Part shown: piece by piece, positions 61,246-64,000 of the stretch
Position numbering within the stretch: the first letter of the stretch is position 1
Layout of the letters: every line of letters begins with the position of its first letter
Assembly: GCF_002786325.1 (NCBI RefSeq)
Contig: NZ_PGTB01000012.1
Span: forward strand, 1 to 64,000
Origin: Pseudooceanicola lipolyticus
Lineage (GTDB): Bacteria > Pseudomonadota > Alphaproteobacteria > Rhodobacterales > Rhodobacteraceae
Reading direction: 5' to 3'
Length of the DNA stretch: 64,000 bases
Translations under genes and position numbers: made by a program
The notes under the pieces: model-generated
Told to the model about the DNA's origin: nothing
Seen by the model: only the letters and a program-made list of their open reading frames with translations
Databases searched by the model: none

Positions 61246-62384
61246 CCGAAAACAGCGTCCTTGAAGCCAATATCGAAACGATGCGCTTGCGGGCCGATCC
61301 GCCGCGCGTCACCCGCATCTCCCGAAAGGTCATGACCGGGCTCGGCGTGCTTGCGGGGCTGGCCGTCGGAGGCGCACTCATCTACGCCCTTCAAAGCACA
61401 GATCGTCAGGTGCAGCCCGAAGAGCTGATCACCACCGATCGCCGACAGCCGGCGGATGGATTGCGCGATCTACCTGGCAGCTATGACGCCGTCCCGCGGC
61501 TCGGCCCACCCTTACCTGGCGATCTCGGTGGTCCGATCCTGGATGCGCAAGAACGAGGGCGTCCGGTCGTGTCGCCGACAATCCAGAGCCCGGCAGCCGA
61601 TCCCGAGGAACAAAGACGGCTCGCCGAGATGGAAACCGCCAGAACGAGCGCATTGTTTTTCCAAACACGGCCTGGTACGCAAGCAACGCCCTCTGTTGGA
61701 GCAAGCCCGGCTGTCATCGCGCCGGGGCCAGGTTCTGCGGTCAGCGAAGATCGGCAACACGCCTTCCTGAACGCCCAGGTTGATCGTCGCACTGTAGCAC
61801 CGGATCGGATCATGCCGCCGGCATCCCCTTACATTCTTCAGGCGGGAGCTGTGATCCCCGCCGCCCTGATCACAGGGATTCGTTCTGACCTGCCCGGACT
61901 GATTACCGCCCAGGTGACTCAGAATGTCTACGACAGCCCAACAGGAAGCCTTCTCCTCATTCCGCAAGGCACACGCATTGTTGGCGAATACGACAATGGT
62001 GTCACATTCGGTCAGCGCCGTGTGCTCTTGGTCTGGAACAGACTGATCCTGCCCAACGGCCGCTCCATCATTCTCGAAAGACAGCCTGGCGCAGATGCGG
62101 CTGGCTATGCCGGTCTCGAGGATGGCGTCGACTACCATTGGTGGGATCTGATGAAAGCCGCCGGCCTGTCAACGCTTCTTGCCGTGGGCGCCGAGCTTGC
62201 TACCGACGACGAGGATCGTCTGGTTCAGGCGATCCGGGACGGGGCCGTAGACACAATCAACGACGCAGGCCAGCAAATCGTACAGCGCCAGCTGCAGGTC
62301 CAGCCGACCCTGACCATTCGGCCAGGGTTCCCAGTCCGCGTGATCGTGACCCGCGATCTCATCCTCGAACCCTATGGAGGCTGA
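61242..62384 (+). CDS. trbI: Conjugal transfer protein TrbI
   Basis: A 380-residue VirB10-like protein. One membrane helix (about residues 29-47) anchors it in the inner membrane; a proline-rich spacer follows; the C-domain has QAGAVIPAALITGIRSDLPGLITAQVTQNVYDSPTGSLLLIPQGTRIVGEYD, the conserved TrbI/VirB10 beta-barrel region. It spans the periplasm and gates the channel. Last of the trb genes; the DUF2274 gene follows after 1 bp. Confidence 0.95.
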   Translation: MTENSVLEANIETMRLRADPPRVTRISRKVMTGLGVLAGLAVGGALIYALQSTDRQVQPEELITTDRRQPADGLRDLPGSYDAVPRLGPPLPGDLGGPILDAQERGRPVVSPTIQSPAADPEEQRRLAEMETARTSALFFQTRPGTQATPSVGASPAVIAPGPGSAVSEDRQHAFLNAQVDRRTVAPDRIMPPASPYILQAGAVIPAALITGIRSDLPGLITAQVTQNVYDSPTGSLLLIPQGTRIVGEYDNGVTFGQRRVLLVWNRLILPNGRSIILERQPGADAAGYAGLEDGVDYHWWDLMKAAGLSTLLAVGAELATDDEDRLVQAIRDGAVDTINDAGQQIVQRQLQVQPTLTIRPGFPVRVIVTRDLILEPYGG

Positions 62385-62385
62385 C

Positions 62386-62622
62386 ATGACAAAGCTCAAG
62401 CTCGGACCATTGCCCGACGACAAGCCGGTCAAATTGACCGTTGAATTGCCCGCAGCGCTCCACCGCGACCTTGTCGCCTATGGCGAGATCCTCGGGAGTG
62501 AGAGCGGACAGGGAGCAATTGATCCTGCTCGGCTCATTGTGCCAATGCTCGAACGGTTCATTGCGACTGATCGCGGGTTCTCCAAGGCACGCAAATTAGA
62601 CCGAAAGGCGCCGAACCCATGA
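62386..62622 (+). CDS. DUF2274 protein
   Basis: A 78-residue protein with GGAGG 5 nt before ATG 62386. KLKLGPLPDDKPVKLTVELPAALHRDLVAYGEIL...IDPARLIVPMLERFIATDRGF is the DUF2274 pattern, which looks like a ribbon-helix-helix fold. It closes the trb operon in this ICE family and may regulate it. Confidence 0.88.
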   Translation: MTKLKLGPLPDDKPVKLTVELPAALHRDLVAYGEILGSESGQGAIDPARLIVPMLERFIATDRGFSKARKLDRKAPNP

Positions 62623-62808
62623 TCAAAAAAAATTTGCAGCAAGCTTAGAGATTTTGCATTCCCGGATAGATTCCGCAGAAATCGCCTATTGCGCTCTCCC
62701 GCAACCAACGACGCACTGATAGTTTGAAGGCATACCGCTTGGAGTTTGGCCAATTTGAGCCGATCTCTATGGTCTTGGCTGGTGAACTTTCGGCAAGGTG
62801 GGCAGGCC

Positions 62809-63879
62809 TCAGGCTTTGTCGATTGCAAGTTGTAGGCTAGGCCACTTTACATATTTGTCGCCCGTTTCCCGGATGTGCGTATATCGTTTCAGGCTGACCC
62901 ATGACCTGTGCCCACTGACTGCGGCGACATGGGGAATATTCCAACCCATCTCGAACAGGCGTGAAATGCCTTCGTGGCGCAGATCGTGGAAGTGCAGATC
63001 CTCGATCCCGAGCAGTTTGCAAGCGCGGGTGAAGTTGGCCGTGATCGCGTCCGGAGAGCATGGGAAGATCTCAGCTTTCCGTTCGGGCATGCTGTCGATG
63101 ATCCGAATGGCCTCCTTGGGCAGATCGACCCAGGTATCGTTGCCGAGCTTTTCGCCGGGATGCTTCATGTCACGGACCAAAATGCGTTTGTGCTCCTTCT
63201 GGAAGTCATCCCAGGTGAGGCGGGTGATCTCTGCCTGTCGGCGCGTAGAGAAGAGAGCGAACACGATCACCTTGTGCATGGGCATCGCCTGGGGTGTTCT
63301 CTGGCGCCGATCAATGAAATGGGCCAGCAGCCGGTCGAGTTCATCGAGAGTGGGTCTGCGGTTCCGTTGCGCAGAACGGGAGATGATCCCCATACGGCGC
63401 GCGACGGTGATCGCGTCTCTCATCTCCCGGTCATCCAGTCGGAAGTCCCACATCGGTCGAGCTATCGCGAAAATGGAGGCGAGATGGCTCGCGTAGTTCC
63501 CGACTGTTTGCGGTTGTCCGGGCAGTGACTGAAGGAACTCGATGATATCCTTCGACTTGATGGTGGAACAGGGCAGATCGGCGATCGGGTAGGTCGCTAT
63601 GGTCCTGAGGACTTGCGCTTTCGTGCGACCGATTTCCTTCACGGCTTCTTCAGTATAGCGCTCGATCGCTTTGGACAGCGGTGGGTCGGATGCGTTCAAC
63701 TCTTCCAGCGCACCAGGTTTTGCTAGCTCTTTCTCGCGTTTCTTTATCCATGCGGCCGCAGCTGGGCGTCTGTCAAAAGTCTTCGTCTCGTGATAGACGG
63801 TGCCCTCGCGCATCACTCGTACACGTGCCCTGTAGCTGTGACTTCCATCCTTGCGTTTGCGTGTGGTGATCGAGCCCAT
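62809..63879 (-). CDS. int: Tyrosine site-specific integrase
   Basis: A 356-residue integrase; the start at 63879 has GGGGAG 5 nt upstream, better than a further ATG at 63921. An arm-binding DUF4102/AP2-like N-terminus (SITTRKRKDGSHSYRARVRV) is followed by a SAM-like core-binding domain and the catalytic domain: STRRQAEITRL (Arg), HDLRHEG (His-X2-Arg), GHRSW (His) and RYTHI (nucleophilic Tyr). It integrates and excises the element. The gene points inward, so the right attachment site should lie just outside, near or beyond the window end. Confidence 0.92.
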   Translation of the reverse strand: MGSITTRKRKDGSHSYRARVRVMREGTVYHETKTFDRRPAAAAWIKKREKELAKPGALEELNASDPPLSKAIERYTEEAVKEIGRTKAQVLRTIATYPIADLPCSTIKSKDIIEFLQSLPGQPQTVGNYASHLASIFAIARPMWDFRLDDREMRDAITVARRMGIISRSAQRNRRPTLDELDRLLAHFIDRRQRTPQAMPMHKVIVFALFSTRRQAEITRLTWDDFQKEHKRILVRDMKHPGEKLGNDTWVDLPKEAIRIIDSMPERKAEIFPCSPDAITANFTRACKLLGIEDLHFHDLRHEGISRLFEMGWNIPHVAAVSGHRSWVSLKRYTHIRETGDKYVKWPSLQLAIDKA

Positions 63880-63891
63880 GATGGTCTCCCC

Positions 63892-63960
63892 ATTTGGTCC
63901 ACGAAATTGTATTTGGTCCACGGGACCAAATCTAGTGCCAAAATCGACGGGTTTGGTCCA
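63892..63960. repeat. Repeated TTTGGTCCA motifs upstream of the integrase gene
   Basis: ATTTGGTCCACG occurs exactly at 63892-63903 and 63911-63922, a third TTTGGTCCA at 63952-63960, and the second copy pairs with GGACCAAAT (63923-63931) in a 9-bp palindrome. This resembles integrase arm-binding sites and/or an operator. The attachment core is not identified. Confidence 0.6.
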
Positions 63961-64000
63961 TAATGAGCGGAAATGAGACGAACTGTAGGTGCCAGTAAGT

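Noticed and set aside
1-64000. CRISPR arrays, rRNA and tRNA genes
   Set aside because: No regularly spaced repeats with unique spacers and no tRNA- or rRNA-like sequence were recognised anywhere.

Overview
The window looks like the chromosome-integrated part of an integrative and conjugative element (ICE) of a high-GC alphaproteobacterium (Rhizobiales, Rhodobacterales or Sphingomonadales type). The grounds are the ICE backbone order ardC-DUF2958-parB ... ssb ... repA-parA-DUF2840-traF-DUF736-lytic transglycosylase-relaxase ... virD4-copG-trbBCDEJKLFGI-DUF2274-integrase, and a pca regulon in the alphaproteobacterial layout (pcaQ divergent from pcaDCHGB). The right end is close: a tyrosine integrase gene with repeated arm-type motifs lies at 62.8-64.0 kb. 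The left end is not in the window. No rRNA, tRNA or CRISPR was seen.

Layout. 0.46-7.1 kb: antirestriction, partition and maintenance genes, several preceded by similarly placed stem-loops. 7.2-8.7 kb: an IS1182-family insertion. 8.7-13.7 kb: ssb, an XRE regulator, a small QseM-like DUF2285 protein, an FseA-like activator split over two overlapping frames (probable +1 programmed frameshift), and a HEPN-like protein. 13.9-20.5 kb: AlpA-like regulator, RepA-like initiator, ParA, pilus and processing proteins, candidate oriT, relaxase. 20.5-48.7 kb: catabolic cargo between relaxase and virD4. 48.8-62.6 kb: VirD4, CopG and the Trb-type mating-pair formation genes, interrupted by a lower-GC LysR gene. 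62.8-63.9 kb: integrase.

The cargo reads as an almost complete route from toluene to central metabolism. TmoABCDEF (toluene 4-monooxygenase type) would make p-cresol. The next operon does not encode the usual flavocytochrome p-cresol methylhydroxylase. It resembles the cre pathway of Corynebacterium glutamicum: a two-part PEP-synthase/phenylphosphate-synthase-like kinase, a cytochrome P450 with its own ferredoxin and ferredoxin reductase, two HD-domain phosphohydrolase-like proteins, an SDR alcohol dehydrogenase and an aldehyde dehydrogenase. The predicted sequence is p-cresol, aryl phosphate, methyl-group oxidation by P450, dephosphorylation, 4-hydroxybenzoate. PobA, PcaHG, PcaB, PcaC, PcaD, PcaIJ and PcaF then complete the protocatechuate beta-ketoadipate pathway, under IclR, LysR and AraC regulators.

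Between the two upper operons lies a regulator that fuses a MEDS-like sensory domain to a SARP/BTAD activator. Both upper operons are preceded by two identical heptamers, ACCAAAG, exactly 11 bp apart, which is the known spacing of SARP binding sites. I regard this as the most interesting undescribed unit here: a conjugative toluene-to-beta-ketoadipate island running through phosphorylated cresol, with its own MEDS-SARP switch.
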